64,000 nt of DNA. Origin: Frondihabitans sp. PhB188. Lineage in GTDB: Bacteria; Actinomycetota; Actinomycetes; Actinomycetales; Microbacteriaceae. Under the pieces are notes generated by a model. That model was not told the origin of the DNA, made no database searches, and saw nothing but the letters and a program-made list of their open reading frames with translations. The DNA lies in NCBI RefSeq assembly GCF_003752365.1, contig NZ_RJUO01000002.1, positions 558,001-622,000 of the forward strand. The letters run 5' to 3'. The first letter of the stretch is position 1, and each line of letters begins with the position of its first letter. Positions 9,014 through 17,009 of the stretch are shown one piece after another. A program made the position numbers and the translations under genes.

Positions 9014-10930
9014 ATGACCGACACCCTCACCGAAACCCGCCTGCAGCCGTTCCTCGACGCCGAGACCGTGGTGCTTCGCGCCCCCTCGCAGGCGTGGTCG
9101 GATGCCGCAGGCTCCATGGGCGCGGCCGCGATCCACGGCGTCTACCTGGGCGACGTCCGGCTCATCTCGGGGCTGTCGCTGACCGTGAACGGCGTCTCGC
9201 CCGAGCACATCGCGACGGTGCCGCTCGGCGCCTCGGCCGTGCGCTTCGAGGGGCTCCTGCGCCAGCTCGACGACCCGGGGGCCGACCCTGACGTCCGCGT
9301 GAGCTCGCTCCGCGTCGCGCACACGGCCGGCATCCACGAGCGCATCACCCTCACCTCCCGCCTCGACCGGGCGCTCGCCGTCGAGGTCCGCGTGCGTCTC
9401 GCCCCGGACGCCACCGCCCTGGAGGACGTCAAGGCGGGCTCCTCCGGCCCTAGCGCGCCGACCGTCCACGTCTCGGCGACGTCCGCCACCTGGGCGACCG
9501 AGGCGGCGAGCGTCCGCCTCGACCTGCGGGGTGCCTCCGCGGCCGCCGCGCCAGACGGGCTCGAGCTCGTCTGGAGCGCGACCGTGCCCGCGCGCGGCGA
9601 GACCACCGTCGGCTTCGACCTCCACGCCGACGTCGCCGCCGCCGTCGTGGCCGGCGTCTCCGCCCCCGCCCGGTGGGCCGCCCTCGACCCGCGTCCCGCC
9701 GACGACCGCCTGGCTCGCTGGCTCGACCGCGCCCTCGACGACCTCGAGGCCCTGCGCCTCACCACCGTCGCCGAGCCCGACCACGTCTTCCTCGCCGCCG
9801 GCGCGCCGTGGTTCTTCACCCTGTTCGGCCGCGACTCGCTCTGGGCCGCGCGCTTTCTGCTCCCAGTCGACGACGGGCTCCTGATCGCCCGCGGCACCTT
9901 GCGCGTGCTCGCCGGCCTGCAGGGCACCGAGCGGGTCGCCGAGACGGCCGAGCAGCCGGGCAAGATCATGCACGAGCTCCGGTCGCAGACCCTCACCCTG
10001 CCCGGCGAGGGCATCAGCCTGCCGCCGCTCTACTTCGGGACGGTCGACGCGACCGCCCTCTGGATCTGCCTGCTGCACGACGCCTGGACCCGGGGCCTTC
10101 CCGACGACGAGGTCCGCGCGCTTCTGCCGCACCTCGAAGCCGCTCTCGCGTGGATGCGCGACTACGGCGACAGCGACGGAGACGGCCTCCTCGAGTACGT
10201 CGACGAGACCGGCCACGGCCTCTCGAACCAGGGCTGGAAGGACTCCGGCGACAGCGTCCAGTGGCGCGACGGCACCCTCGCCACCGGCCCGATCGCCCTG
10301 GTCGAAGTGCAGGCGTACGCCTACGAGGCCGCGAACCACGGCGCAGAGCTGCTCGACCGGCTCGGCGGCGACGGCGCGCCCTGGCGCGAGTGGGCGGCCC
10401 GGCTCAGGGAGCGCTTCCACGCCTCGTTCTGGATCTCCGACCCCGACGGCGACTACCTCGCCATCGCGCTCGACGCCGACAAGCGCCCCGTCGACACCGT
10501 CACGAGCAACCTCGGCCACGTTCTCGGCACCGGCCTGCTCGACCCCGCGCAGGCGGCGCTCGTCGCCCGCCGTCTGGTCTCGCCCGAGATGTCGAGCGGC
10601 TTCGGCCTGCGCACGATGTCGACCGGTTCCGCCGGCTACTGGCCGCTCAGCTACCACGGCGGCAGCGTCTGGACCCACGACACCGCCATCGCCATCTCCG
10701 GCCTCGCGCGCGACGGCTTCACCGCCGAGGCCGCCTCGCTCGCCGAGGGCCTGCTCGCCGCAGCACCGGCCTTCGACTTCCGGATGCCCGAGCTCCACTC
10801 CGGCGACTCCGCGCGCGAGATCCCGCGCCCCGTGCCGTACCCGGCGGCGTGCCGCCCGCAGGCCTGGTCGGCGGCGGCGGCCGTGACGGTGTGGTCGGCC
10901 CTCGGCGGGGAGCCGGCACCGCGGCTCTGA
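9014..10930 (+). CDS. Glycogen debranching enzyme-like amylo-alpha-1,6-glucosidase
   Basis: This 638-residue protein has an N-terminal beta-sandwich domain of the glycogen-debranching type (about 15-205) and a C-terminal alpha/alpha-barrel glycoside hydrolase domain (about 230-630). Recognisable pieces are PWFFTLFGRDSLWAAR, LLEYVDETGHGLSNQGWKDS and GSVWTHDTAIA, which carry acidic residues typical of these inverting hydrolases. No signal peptide is seen, so it acts in the cytoplasm, presumably on branched glucan fragments brought in by the ABC transporter. ATG at 9014 follows AAGGAG. It is the last gene of the LacI-controlled operon. Confidence 0.85.
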   Translation: MTDTLTETRLQPFLDAETVVLRAPSQAWSDAAGSMGAAAIHGVYLGDVRLISGLSLTVNGVSPEHIATVPLGASAVRFEGLLRQLDDPGADPDVRVSSLRVAHTAGIHERITLTSRLDRALAVEVRVRLAPDATALEDVKAGSSGPSAPTVHVSATSATWATEAASVRLDLRGASAAAAPDGLELVWSATVPARGETTVGFDLHADVAAAVVAGVSAPARWAALDPRPADDRLARWLDRALDDLEALRLTTVAEPDHVFLAAGAPWFFTLFGRDSLWAARFLLPVDDGLLIARGTLRVLAGLQGTERVAETAEQPGKIMHELRSQTLTLPGEGISLPPLYFGTVDATALWICLLHDAWTRGLPDDEVRALLPHLEAALAWMRDYGDSDGDGLLEYVDETGHGLSNQGWKDSGDSVQWRDGTLATGPIALVEVQAYAYEAANHGAELLDRLGGDGAPWREWAARLRERFHASFWISDPDGDYLAIALDADKRPVDTVTSNLGHVLGTGLLDPAQAALVARRLVSPEMSSGFGLRTMSTGSAGYWPLSYHGGSVWTHDTAIAISGLARDGFTAEAASLAEGLLAAAPAFDFRMPELHSGDSAREIPRPVPYPAACRPQAWSAAAAVTVWSALGGEPAPRL

Positions 10931-10956
10931 GTCGGCCCCTGAGCGTGGCAGGCCGC

Positions 10957-11304
10957 CTACTCGGCGAGCGCCTCCGCCTCGGCAAGCAGCGCCGACAGGT
11001 GCGCGCGCGAGATCGCGGCCGACGACGACAGCTTGGTCGAGCCGAGCCCGGACGCGTTGAGTTGCAGCCCCTCGTGCGCTGGCAGCTCGGCCGCCCGCCA
11101 GATCAGCAGCGTGACGTACTTCGGGTAGGCCTTGAAGCCCGCGACCGGCGTCTTGCCGATCATCCAGACCGGGTGGCCGTGCCAGAGCGTTCCCTCGGCG
11201 CGCACGAGCGACGTGTCGAGCACGTCGCGGAGCACCGAGCCCACGTCGGCCAGCTCGGGCGGCTGCGCATCGAGGTAGGCGGAGACCTTCGCGTCCGACG
11301 TCAT
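10957..11304 (-). CDS. DUF1801 / YdhG-like small protein
   Basis: A 115-residue cytoplasmic protein with the DUF1801 signature: an N-terminal YLDAQPPELADVGSVLRDV helix, then GTLWHGHPVWMIG and AGFKAYPKYVTLLIW, forming a compact alpha/beta fold like YdhG/YjbR. The biochemical role of the family is unknown. Start ATG at 11304 follows GAGAAGGG. It is a single gene, converging with the debranching enzyme and separated from the flavoprotein upstream by 89 bases. Confidence 0.8.
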   Translation of the reverse strand: MTSDAKVSAYLDAQPPELADVGSVLRDVLDTSLVRAEGTLWHGHPVWMIGKTPVAGFKAYPKYVTLLIWRAAELPAHEGLQLNASGLGSTKLSSSAAISRAHLSALLAEAEALAE

Positions 11305-11393
11305 GGTGTTCCCTTCTCGCGGGTGTGTGCCGATGCTAGCCGCAGACCCGGCCTGCCGGCGGTGCCCGCCGCCGCCCCGCCGCCGACGCGCCC

Positions 11394-12524
11394 CTACCGC
11401 GCGCTCAGCGCCAGCAGGATCTGCCTCGCCGTGACGCGCCCCGCCCGGTTCGCCCCGATCGTCGACGCCTGCGGGCCGTACCCGGCGAAGTAGACGCGCG
11501 GATCGAGCGCTGAGACGCCGCGCTCGACCGCGACGCCGCCCTGCTCGCTGCGCAGCTTCAGCGCCGAGAGGTGCCGCAGCTCGGGCCGGAAGCCGGTCGC
11601 CCAGAGGATCGCATCGGCCTTCTGGAAGCTCCCGTCGGCCCAGCGCACCCCGTCGGGCTCGATCGACGCGAACATCGGCTTCTCGACGAGCACGCCGCGG
11701 TCGATGCCCGCGCGGTGCCGGCGGCTCAGGGGGACGCCCGTGCCGCTCACGATGCTGGGCAGCGCCAGGCCCCGCTTCGCCGCGTCGTCCTGCTCGGCGA
11801 CGGCCGACAGCCCCATCTCGATACCGAGCTCCCGCTGGTCGAACCACTCGACCGGGCGACGCGTCACCCAGGTCGTCGGCACGTCGGCCTTTTCGAGCTC
11901 GAGCAGGAACCCGATCGCGCTGGTGCCTCCACCGACGACCACGACGTCCTGTCCGCGGAAGTCACCCGCATCGGTGTAGTCGACCGTCGTCAGCTGCCGC
12001 CCGCGGAAGGTCGCGCTGCCCGGGTAGTGCGGACGGAAGGGCGAGCCCCAGGTGCCGGTCGCGTTGACCAGGATCTCGGTCGTGACCGTTCCCTCGGTCT
12101 CGCCGGTCGTGTCGAGCACGTGCACGGCGAGCCGCCCGTCACCGGCCTCGTCGACCCGCCGAACGTCGAGGGGGCGGAGCACCTGGAGGTCGTAGTAGCG
12201 CTCGTACCGGTCGTAGTAGTCCGAGACGATGTCGCGCGCCGGAGCCGTGCGGTCAGCGGTCTCGAAGCTGATTCCCAGATCGGCCATCCCGGGGAGGTCG
12301 TTGACCTTGTGGGCGGTGCCGAGGCGCAGCGCCCGCCACCGGAACTGCCAGGCCCCGCCGGTGCTCGGCCCGCGGTCCACGACGACGAAGTCGCTGCCCG
12401 GCGCAAGGCCGAACCGTCGCAGGTAGTAGGCGACGGAAAGTCCGGCCTGACCGGCCCCGATGATCACGACTCGAGTACGAGCGGCGTTCCCGGAGGTTCC
12501 CGCGTCGACAGCCATGCTCCCCAT
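11394..12524 (-). CDS. FAD/NAD(P)-dependent flavin monooxygenase-like oxidoreductase
   Basis: The 376-residue protein has two dinucleotide-binding motifs: GAGQAGLSVAYYL near the N-terminus for FAD and VVVGGGTSAIGFLLEL near residue 175 for NAD(P)H. The NATGTWGSPFRPHYPG stretch and a late ATGFRPE motif place it with FMO/CzcO-like flavoproteins. A typical Baeyer-Villiger fingerprint is not apparent. It could oxidise a small nitrogen- or sulfur-containing compound; no neighbour reveals the substrate. Two ATG codons nine bases apart (12524 and 12515) are possible; 12524 is used because CGGAG lies at a workable distance. A further in-frame ATG at 12566 lacks support. Confidence 0.8.
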   Translation of the reverse strand: MGSMAVDAGTSGNAARTRVVIIGAGQAGLSVAYYLRRFGLAPGSDFVVVDRGPSTGGAWQFRWRALRLGTAHKVNDLPGMADLGISFETADRTAPARDIVSDYYDRYERYYDLQVLRPLDVRRVDEAGDGRLAVHVLDTTGETEGTVTTEILVNATGTWGSPFRPHYPGSATFRGRQLTTVDYTDAGDFRGQDVVVVGGGTSAIGFLLELEKADVPTTWVTRRPVEWFDQRELGIEMGLSAVAEQDDAAKRGLALPSIVSGTGVPLSRRHRAGIDRGVLVEKPMFASIEPDGVRWADGSFQKADAILWATGFRPELRHLSALKLRSEQGGVAVERGVSALDPRVYFAGYGPQASTIGANRAGRVTARQILLALSAR

Positions 12525-12573
12525 TCTGGTGGCACTCCGGGTCTGAGTCCTACCGCTCGGGCACATGCTAAGG

Positions 12574-12601
12574 TTGCGGTTAGTTTTGCACCATTTACCT
12601 G
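12574..12601 (+). promoter_or_regulatory. Predicted promoter of the DUF3073 gene
   Basis: TTGCGG at 12574-12579 and TACCTG at 12596-12601 have a 16-base spacer. Transcription would start near 12608, giving a leader of about 96 bases that begins almost exactly at the base of the long hairpin described next. The boxes are imperfect. Confidence 0.4.
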
Positions 12602-12615
12602 TCGGTAGTTCCCGC

Positions 12616-12681
12616 GCCCCGTCGGCGAAACGAGCTCCAGTGTTTCTCCTGGAGACGTATCGCCGAGGCGGCGAACGGGGC
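12616..12681 (+). promoter_or_regulatory. Structured 5' leader of DUF3073 gene
   Basis: The leader folds into one long imperfect stem-loop. GCCCCGT (12616-12622) pairs with ACGGGGC (12675-12681). CGGCGA (12623-12628) pairs with TCGCCG (12660-12665). ACG (12630-12632) pairs with CGT (12656-12658), and CTCCAG (12635-12640) with CTGGAG (12649-12654), closing an 8-base loop. A 9-base bulge (12666-12674) is on the 3' side only. There is no U-tract, so it is not a simple terminator. The GAGGGGG ribosome site lies ten bases beyond and could pair with the CCCC of the first strand. It matches no riboswitch class I recognise. Confidence 0.5.
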
Positions 12682-12703
12682 CAGAATCACGAGGGGGTCT
12701 CGC

Positions 12704-12943
12704 ATGGGGCGCGGCCGTCAAAAAGCTAAGCACACCAAGGTTGCCCGCGAGTTGAAGTACTTCAGCCCGGACACCAATTATGGCGCGCTCGAAAAAGAGC
12801 TGTCTACGCCGCACGACGACGATCAGTACGTCGACAAGTGGGCTGACGACGACGAAGACGAGACCGGCGAAGACGACCAGTACGTCGACACCTACGCCGA
12901 CGACTACGACGCCGAGCAGAGCCCGCAGCACAAGTCGGCCTAG
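12704..12943 (+). CDS. DUF3073 family small acidic protein
   Basis: A 79-residue protein found throughout actinobacteria. The conserved basic N-terminus MGRGRQKAKHTKVARELKYF is followed by SPDTNYGALEKEL, then a very acidic, disordered tail with repeated DDQYVD motifs (about 40-47 and 58-64). Function is unknown; the charge pattern would suit nucleic acid or ribosome contact but that is speculation. The location close to purM and purF is conserved in other actinobacteria, including mycobacteria. ATG at 12704 is supported by GAGGGGG. A strong hairpin follows at 13029-13055. Confidence 0.9.
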   Translation: MGRGRQKAKHTKVARELKYFSPDTNYGALEKELSTPHDDDQYVDKWADDDEDETGEDDQYVDTYADDYDAEQSPQHKSA

Positions 12944-13028
12944 CGCCAGCACTGTGCTGCGGTCGGCGTCGCCGTAAGCAGTCGCCACCTCAGCGCGCTC
13001 ACGTGCAGTAGCGGCTTCACGCACGAAC

Positions 13029-13055
13029 GGGCCGCCTCCCTTACGGAGGCGGCCC
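13029..13055 (+). terminator. Terminator-like hairpin after DUF3073 gene
   Basis: A perfect 11-base-pair stem, GGGCCGCCTCC (13029-13039) with GGAGGCGGCCC (13045-13055), has loop CTTAC and is followed by TCGTCGTCGTTCCT. It lies between two convergent genes and could stop transcription from both sides. Confidence 0.75.
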
Positions 13056-13079
13056 TCGTCGTCGTTCCTCAGCCGACGG

Positions 13080-13277
13080 CTACTGGTGGAACAGCGCCGT
13101 TATCGCGGGCATGAGCGCCAGGGCGACGACGAGCAACCCGCCTGCTGCGGTGAACGCGGCGGTGGCACGGCCGCCGGTGATCGCGGTGAACGGCTCGGCG
13201 GGAATCTCGTCGGGCACCTCGACGGTGCGGACAAAGACCTCGTGAGCGACGACGGTGACGGTACGCGTGTAAGCCAT
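13080..13277 (-). CDS. Small single-helix membrane protein, 65 residues, unknown function
   Basis: The protein has a soluble N-terminal half (MAYTRTVTVVAHEVFVRTVE and PDEIPAEPF) and one hydrophobic segment near the C-terminus (TAAGGLLVVALALMPAITAL), so it is probably tail-anchored in the membrane. I do not recognise a family. The start is ATG at 13277, three bases after a GGCCCT segment and preceded by AAGGGG. It follows purM on the same strand at a distance of 195 bases. Its leader contains an unusual ladder of alternating hairpins (13281-13340), which suggests expression is controlled at RNA level. Confidence 0.6.
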   Translation of the reverse strand: MAYTRTVTVVAHEVFVRTVEVPDEIPAEPFTAITGGRATAAFTAAGGLLVVALALMPAITALFHQ

Positions 13278-13280
13278 TTC

Positions 13281-13340
13281 AGGGCCCCTTGTGTAGACGG
13301 CCCTTTCGGGAGGGCCTGCCGCTCCTCGTTGAGCGGCCCT
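13281..13340 (-). promoter_or_regulatory. Leader with four alternating complementary hexamers (possible RNA switch)
   Basis: On the + strand the order is AGGGCC (13281-13286), GGCCCT (13299-13304), AGGGCC (13311-13316), GGCCCT (13335-13340). Each copy can pair with either neighbour, giving three mutually exclusive hairpins. In the mRNA the last one overlaps the AAGGGG ribosome site of the small membrane protein. The first is lengthened by GCCGCTC/GAGCGGC (13318-13324 with 13331-13337). A -10-like TACCAT in the minus strand (13344-13349) would start the transcript close to the first hairpin. Confidence 0.45.
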
Positions 13341-13365
13341 CACATGGTACGTCCGACACGCCCGT

Positions 13366-13389
13366 TTTGTCCCGCCTAATGCGGACAAA
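13366..13389. promoter_or_regulatory. Operator-like inverted repeat upstream of the small membrane protein gene
   Basis: TTTGTCC (13366-13372) and GGACAAA (13383-13389) form an inverted repeat with a 10-base spacer. It overlaps the expected -35 position for the TACCAT box of the downstream gene. It could be a repressor or activator site, or part of the purM 3' region; no protein can be assigned. Confidence 0.35.
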
Positions 13390-13472
13390 TCCTGTGACCT
13401 CGGCGTCCCCCGTTGTCGGGGCCCTGCCAGGCCGGCGTCACCTGTCGTTAACCTCGCAGGAACTCGGGGTGG

Positions 13473-14585
13473 TCACGAAGCGAAGGAGCCCACGAGCCGG
13501 ACGGCCCCGCCGTCGACGCCCTTCGCACCCTGCTCGAACCCGGCCAGGTCTCGGGTCGCCATCGACACGCCGCCGACCTGCCAGGTACGGATTCCCTCGG
13601 CCTCGAGCAGCGCGGCGACGGCGGCTGCCGCCGCGGGTGAGACGACGGCGATCATGCCGATGCCGAGGTTCCAGGTGCCTTCGCTCGACTCGAGCGTGGC
13701 GCCCGCGATGTCGCTGAGCACGCGGAACACCGGCGCCGGCGACCAGGAGGCCCGGTCGACCTCGGTCCAGGAGCCGACAGGCAGCACGCGGGCGAGGTTG
13801 GCGGCGATCCCGCCGCCGGTGACGTGGCTGAGGGCGTGGACGCCGCCGGCCACGGCCGGGTCGTCGAGGACCTTCAGCAGCGGCGACGTGTACAGGCGCG
13901 TCGGCTCGAGCAGCGCCTCGCCGATCAGGCCGCCGAGGTCGGCGTTCGCGTCGGTGTAGCCGAGGTCGGCCGAGCGGAGGATGTGACGCACGAGCGAGAA
14001 GCCGTTGGAGTGCAGGCCGGACGACTCGAGGGCGAGGACCACGTCGCCGTCCTGCACGAGGTGCGGCCCGAGCTGCGCGTCGGCCTCCACCGCTCCCACC
14101 GCGGCTCCCGCGACGTCGTAGTCGTCGGGGCCCAGCAGGCCGGGGTGCTCCGCGGTCTCGCCTCCGACGAGGGCCGTGCCCGTCGCCGAGCAGCCGCGCG
14201 CGATGCCGGCGACGATGTCGGCAATGCGCGAGGGCACCACCTTGCCGCAGGCGATGTAGTCGGTCATGAACAGCGGGCGGGCGCCCACCACGACGATGTC
14301 GTCGACGACCATGCCCACGAGGTCCTGGCCGATGGTGTCGTGCTTGTCGAGGGCCTGCGCAATGGCGACCTTCGTGCCCACGCCGTCCGTGCTGGTGGCG
14401 AGCAGAGGGCGGTCGTACCGCTTCAGGAAGGACGCGTCGAACAGCCCCGCGAACCCGCCGACACCGCCGAGCACGTTAGTCGTGTGAGTGGCCGACACAG
14501 CCGCCTTCATCAACTCGACGGCGAGGTCGCCGGCGGCCGTGTCGACACCGGCGGCGGCATAGGAGCTGGAGCTGCTGTTGGTCAA
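13473..14585 (-). CDS. purM: Phosphoribosylformylglycinamidine cyclo-ligase (AIR synthetase)
   Basis: PurM closes the imidazole ring of FGAM to AIR using ATP in step five of purine synthesis. The 370-residue protein is full length. Diagnostic stretches are YAAAGVDTAAGD at the N-terminus, STDGVGTKVAIAQ, GMVVDDIVVVGARPLF, GGETAEHPGL and SHVTGGGIAANL. The start is not ATG: TTG at 14585 follows GGATGAAG and gives the usual length; another TTG at 14597 is in frame but lacks a ribosome site. It is divergent from purF with about 70 bases between starts, so the two probably share regulation. Confidence 0.95.
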   Translation of the reverse strand: MTNSSSSSYAAAGVDTAAGDLAVELMKAAVSATHTTNVLGGVGGFAGLFDASFLKRYDRPLLATSTDGVGTKVAIAQALDKHDTIGQDLVGMVVDDIVVVGARPLFMTDYIACGKVVPSRIADIVAGIARGCSATGTALVGGETAEHPGLLGPDDYDVAGAAVGAVEADAQLGPHLVQDGDVVLALESSGLHSNGFSLVRHILRSADLGYTDANADLGGLIGEALLEPTRLYTSPLLKVLDDPAVAGGVHALSHVTGGGIAANLARVLPVGSWTEVDRASWSPAPVFRVLSDIAGATLESSEGTWNLGIGMIAVVSPAAAAAVAALLEAEGIRTWQVGGVSMATRDLAGFEQGAKGVDGGAVRLVGSFAS

Positions 14586-14656
14586 TTCTTCATCCAATGG
14601 CTGTCATGGCAGACTGTGTGGGTAAGCCCAACTCTACGGTCTGGAGCCAGCTCGCC

Positions 14657-16114
14657 ATGTGCGGCATCGTCGGTCTCGTCGCGCACGAGCCAGCCAACCA
14701 ACTCGTCTACGACTCGCTTCTCCTCCTTCAGCACCGCGGTCAGGATTCCACCGGAATCGCGACCGCCGAGGGCAGCGTCTTCCACTCCCACAAGACCCGC
14801 GGTCAGGTGCGCGAGGGCTTCCGCACCCGTGACATGCGCGCTCTGCTGGGCACGATGGGCATCGGCCACGTCCGCTACGCCACCAAGGGCGCCGCGTCGA
14901 ACGAGCAGGAGGCGCAGCCGTTCTACGTGAACGCTCCGTACGGCATCGTCCTCATCCACAACGGCAACCTCACGAACACGCGCGAGCTCACCAGCGAGCT
15001 GTTCCACATCGACCGTCGCCACCTCAACACGAACAGCGACACCGAGCTCCTCGTCAACGTGCTCGCGCATGAGCTGCAGGAGCAGGTCAACGGGCACGAC
15101 CTCGACCCCGAGCAGATCTTCGCCGCGGTCACCCGCGTGCACGACCGCGTCCAGGGCTCCTACGCCGCGATCGCCATGATCGCCGGCCATGGGCTCCTCG
15201 CCTTCCGCGACCCGTTCGGCATCCGTCCGCTGATCATGGGCCGCCGATTCGCCGACAACGGCAAGGAGGAGTGGATCGTCGCCTCCGAGAGCCTCGTGCT
15301 CGAGTCGGGCGGCTACGAGATCATCCGCGACGTCGCACCCGGCGAGGCCGTCTTCATCTCGCTCGACGGCGAGATGGTCTCGAAGCAGTGCCATGCGGCC
15401 CCGCGCCTCATCCCCTGCTCGTTCGAGTACGTCTACCTCGCGCGCCCCGACTCCGTGATGAACGGCATCTCGGTGTACGACGCCCGCCTCCGCCTCGGCG
15501 ACCGCCTGGCCGACACCATCGCGAAGTACGCCCCGACCGGCGACATCGACGTGGTCATGCCGATCCCCGACTCGTCGCGCCCCGCCGCATCGCAGGTCGC
15601 TCAGAAGCTCGGCATCGAGTACCGCGAGGGCTTCTACAAGAACCGCTACGTCGGCCGCACCTTCATCATGCCGGGGCAGGCCGAGCGCAAGCGCTCGGTG
15701 CGCCAGAAGCTCAACGCCATGGGCTCGGAGTTCAAGGGCAAGAACATCCTCATCGTCGACGACTCGATCGTGCGCGGCACCACGTCGCGCGAGATCGTCG
15801 AGATGGCCCGCGCCGCCGGCGCCAACGAGGTCACGTTCACCTCGGCTGCTCCCCCGGTGCGCTTCCCCCACGTGTACGGCATCAACATGCCGACCCGCCA
15901 GGAGCTCATCGCGCACGGCCGCAAGATCCCCGAGATCGCTCAGGTGCTCGGCGCCGACCACATGATCTACCAGGAGGTCGAAGACATGCGCTCCGCCATC
16001 ACCGAGGGCTCGAGCGTCACCGACCTGGAGATGAGCTGCTTCACCGGCGACTACGTGACCGGCAGCGTCACCCCCGAGTACCTGGCCTGGGTCGAGGCGA
16101 ACCAGCTCAGCTGA
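14657..16114 (+). CDS. purF: Amidophosphoribosyltransferase
   Basis: PurF makes phosphoribosylamine from PRPP and glutamine, the committed first step of purine synthesis. The start must be ATG at 14657, because the mature enzyme begins with the catalytic cysteine of MCGIVG (N-terminal nucleophile glutaminase, residues 2-240). An upstream in-frame ATG would bury it. The phosphoribosyltransferase domain (about 260-460) contains the PRPP loop ILIVDDSIVRGTTSREIV. The length of 485 residues is normal. A TACGGT box at 14635-14640 is a likely -10 element, giving a short leader. Confidence 0.97.
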   Translation: MCGIVGLVAHEPANQLVYDSLLLLQHRGQDSTGIATAEGSVFHSHKTRGQVREGFRTRDMRALLGTMGIGHVRYATKGAASNEQEAQPFYVNAPYGIVLIHNGNLTNTRELTSELFHIDRRHLNTNSDTELLVNVLAHELQEQVNGHDLDPEQIFAAVTRVHDRVQGSYAAIAMIAGHGLLAFRDPFGIRPLIMGRRFADNGKEEWIVASESLVLESGGYEIIRDVAPGEAVFISLDGEMVSKQCHAAPRLIPCSFEYVYLARPDSVMNGISVYDARLRLGDRLADTIAKYAPTGDIDVVMPIPDSSRPAASQVAQKLGIEYREGFYKNRYVGRTFIMPGQAERKRSVRQKLNAMGSEFKGKNILIVDDSIVRGTTSREIVEMARAAGANEVTFTSAAPPVRFPHVYGINMPTRQELIAHGRKIPEIAQVLGADHMIYQEVEDMRSAITEGSSVTDLEMSCFTGDYVTGSVTPEYLAWVEANQLS

Positions 16115-16180
16115 GCGGGCGGCCACCCCAGTCCGGGCGGCACCTGCGCTTTCACCCACCGCACGAGGTGCCTGCCCGCT

Positions 16181-16186
16181 TAGGCT
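16181..16186 (+). promoter_or_regulatory. -10 box of leaderless ABC ATPase gene
   Basis: TAGGCT lies seven bases before ATG at 16194, giving a predicted leaderless message. No good -35 hexamer is present. Confidence 0.5.
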
Positions 16187-16193
16187 GAACGGC

Positions 16194-17009
16194 ATGTCCG
16201 ACGCGCCCCCACCCGATCCGGCGACCCGCCTGGTCGAGCCCCGCCGCGGCGACGGCACTCCCGCGCTCAGCATCCGCGGACTCTGGAAGCGGTTCGGCGA
16301 CAAGATCGCCGTGCAGGGCCTCGACCTCGAGGTGCCCTCCGGCTCGTTCTACGGGCTGGTCGGCCCGAACGGCGCCGGAAAGACGACCACCCTCTCGATG
16401 GCGACCGGGCTCCTCCGCCCCGACGCCGGTGAGCTCCGCATCCTGGGCGTCGACGTCTGGGCGGATCCGACGGCGGCCAAGCGCCTCGTCGGCGTCCTGA
16501 GCGACGGCATCGCCCTCTTCGACCGGCTCAGCGGCGAGCAGCTCATCACGTACCACGGCCTCCTCAACGGCATGGACCGCGACACCGTCACCGCCCGCAC
16601 GCACGACCTCCTCGAGCTGCTCGACATGCGGGAGGCCGCCGGCAAGCTCGTCGTCGACTACTCCGCCGGCATGACCAAGAAGATCGCTCTCGCCACCGCC
16701 CTCATCCACGCGCCCCGCCTGCTCGTGCTCGACGAGCCGTTCGAGTCGGTCGACCCGGTGTCGGCAGCGAACATCCGCGACATCCTGCACGGCTACGTCG
16801 AATCGGGCGGCACCGTGATCGTGTCGAGCCACGCGATGGACATGGTCCAGCGCATGTGCGACCACGTCGCCGTCATCGCCGACGGCCGCGTGCTCGCCTC
16901 CGGAACGATCGACGAGGTGCGCTCGGGCCGCGACCTCGAAGACGTCTTCGTCGACCTCGTCGGCGGCCGCCACCACACGAGAGGGCCCGAGTGGTTGCGC
17001 ACCTCCTGA
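16194..17009 (+). CDS. ABC transporter ATP-binding protein
   Basis: A 271-residue ATPase of the exporter (CcmA/DRR-like) type. Walker A is GPNGAGKTT near residue 60; the signature region is DYSAGMTKKIALA near 160; Walker B is LLVLDEPFESVD near 180, followed by the switch histidine in SSHAMD. The signature lacks the usual LSGGQ form, which is common in this subfamily. Its end overlaps the start of the membrane partner by 19 bases, so the two form one transporter. The substrate is unknown. Confidence 0.9.
   Translation: MSDAPPPDPATRLVEPRRGDGTPALSIRGLWKRFGDKIAVQGLDLEVPSGSFYGLVGPNGAGKTTTLSMATGLLRPDAGELRILGVDVWADPTAAKRLVGVLSDGIALFDRLSGEQLITYHGLLNGMDRDTVTARTHDLLELLDMREAAGKLVVDYSAGMTKKIALATALIHAPRLLVLDEPFESVDPVSAANIRDILHGYVESGGTVIVSSHAMDMVQRMCDHVAVIADGRVLASGTIDEVRSGRDLEDVFVDLVGGRHHTRGPEWLRTS

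Noticed and set aside
12944-13028. Possible small gene (such as bldC) after DUF3073
   Set aside because: No start codon with ribosome site gives a recognisable product in the 85 bases before the terminator.
14597-14656. In-frame ATG at 14597 as purF start
   Set aside because: PurF needs the catalytic cysteine directly after the initiator methionine; only ATG at 14657 gives MCGIVG.
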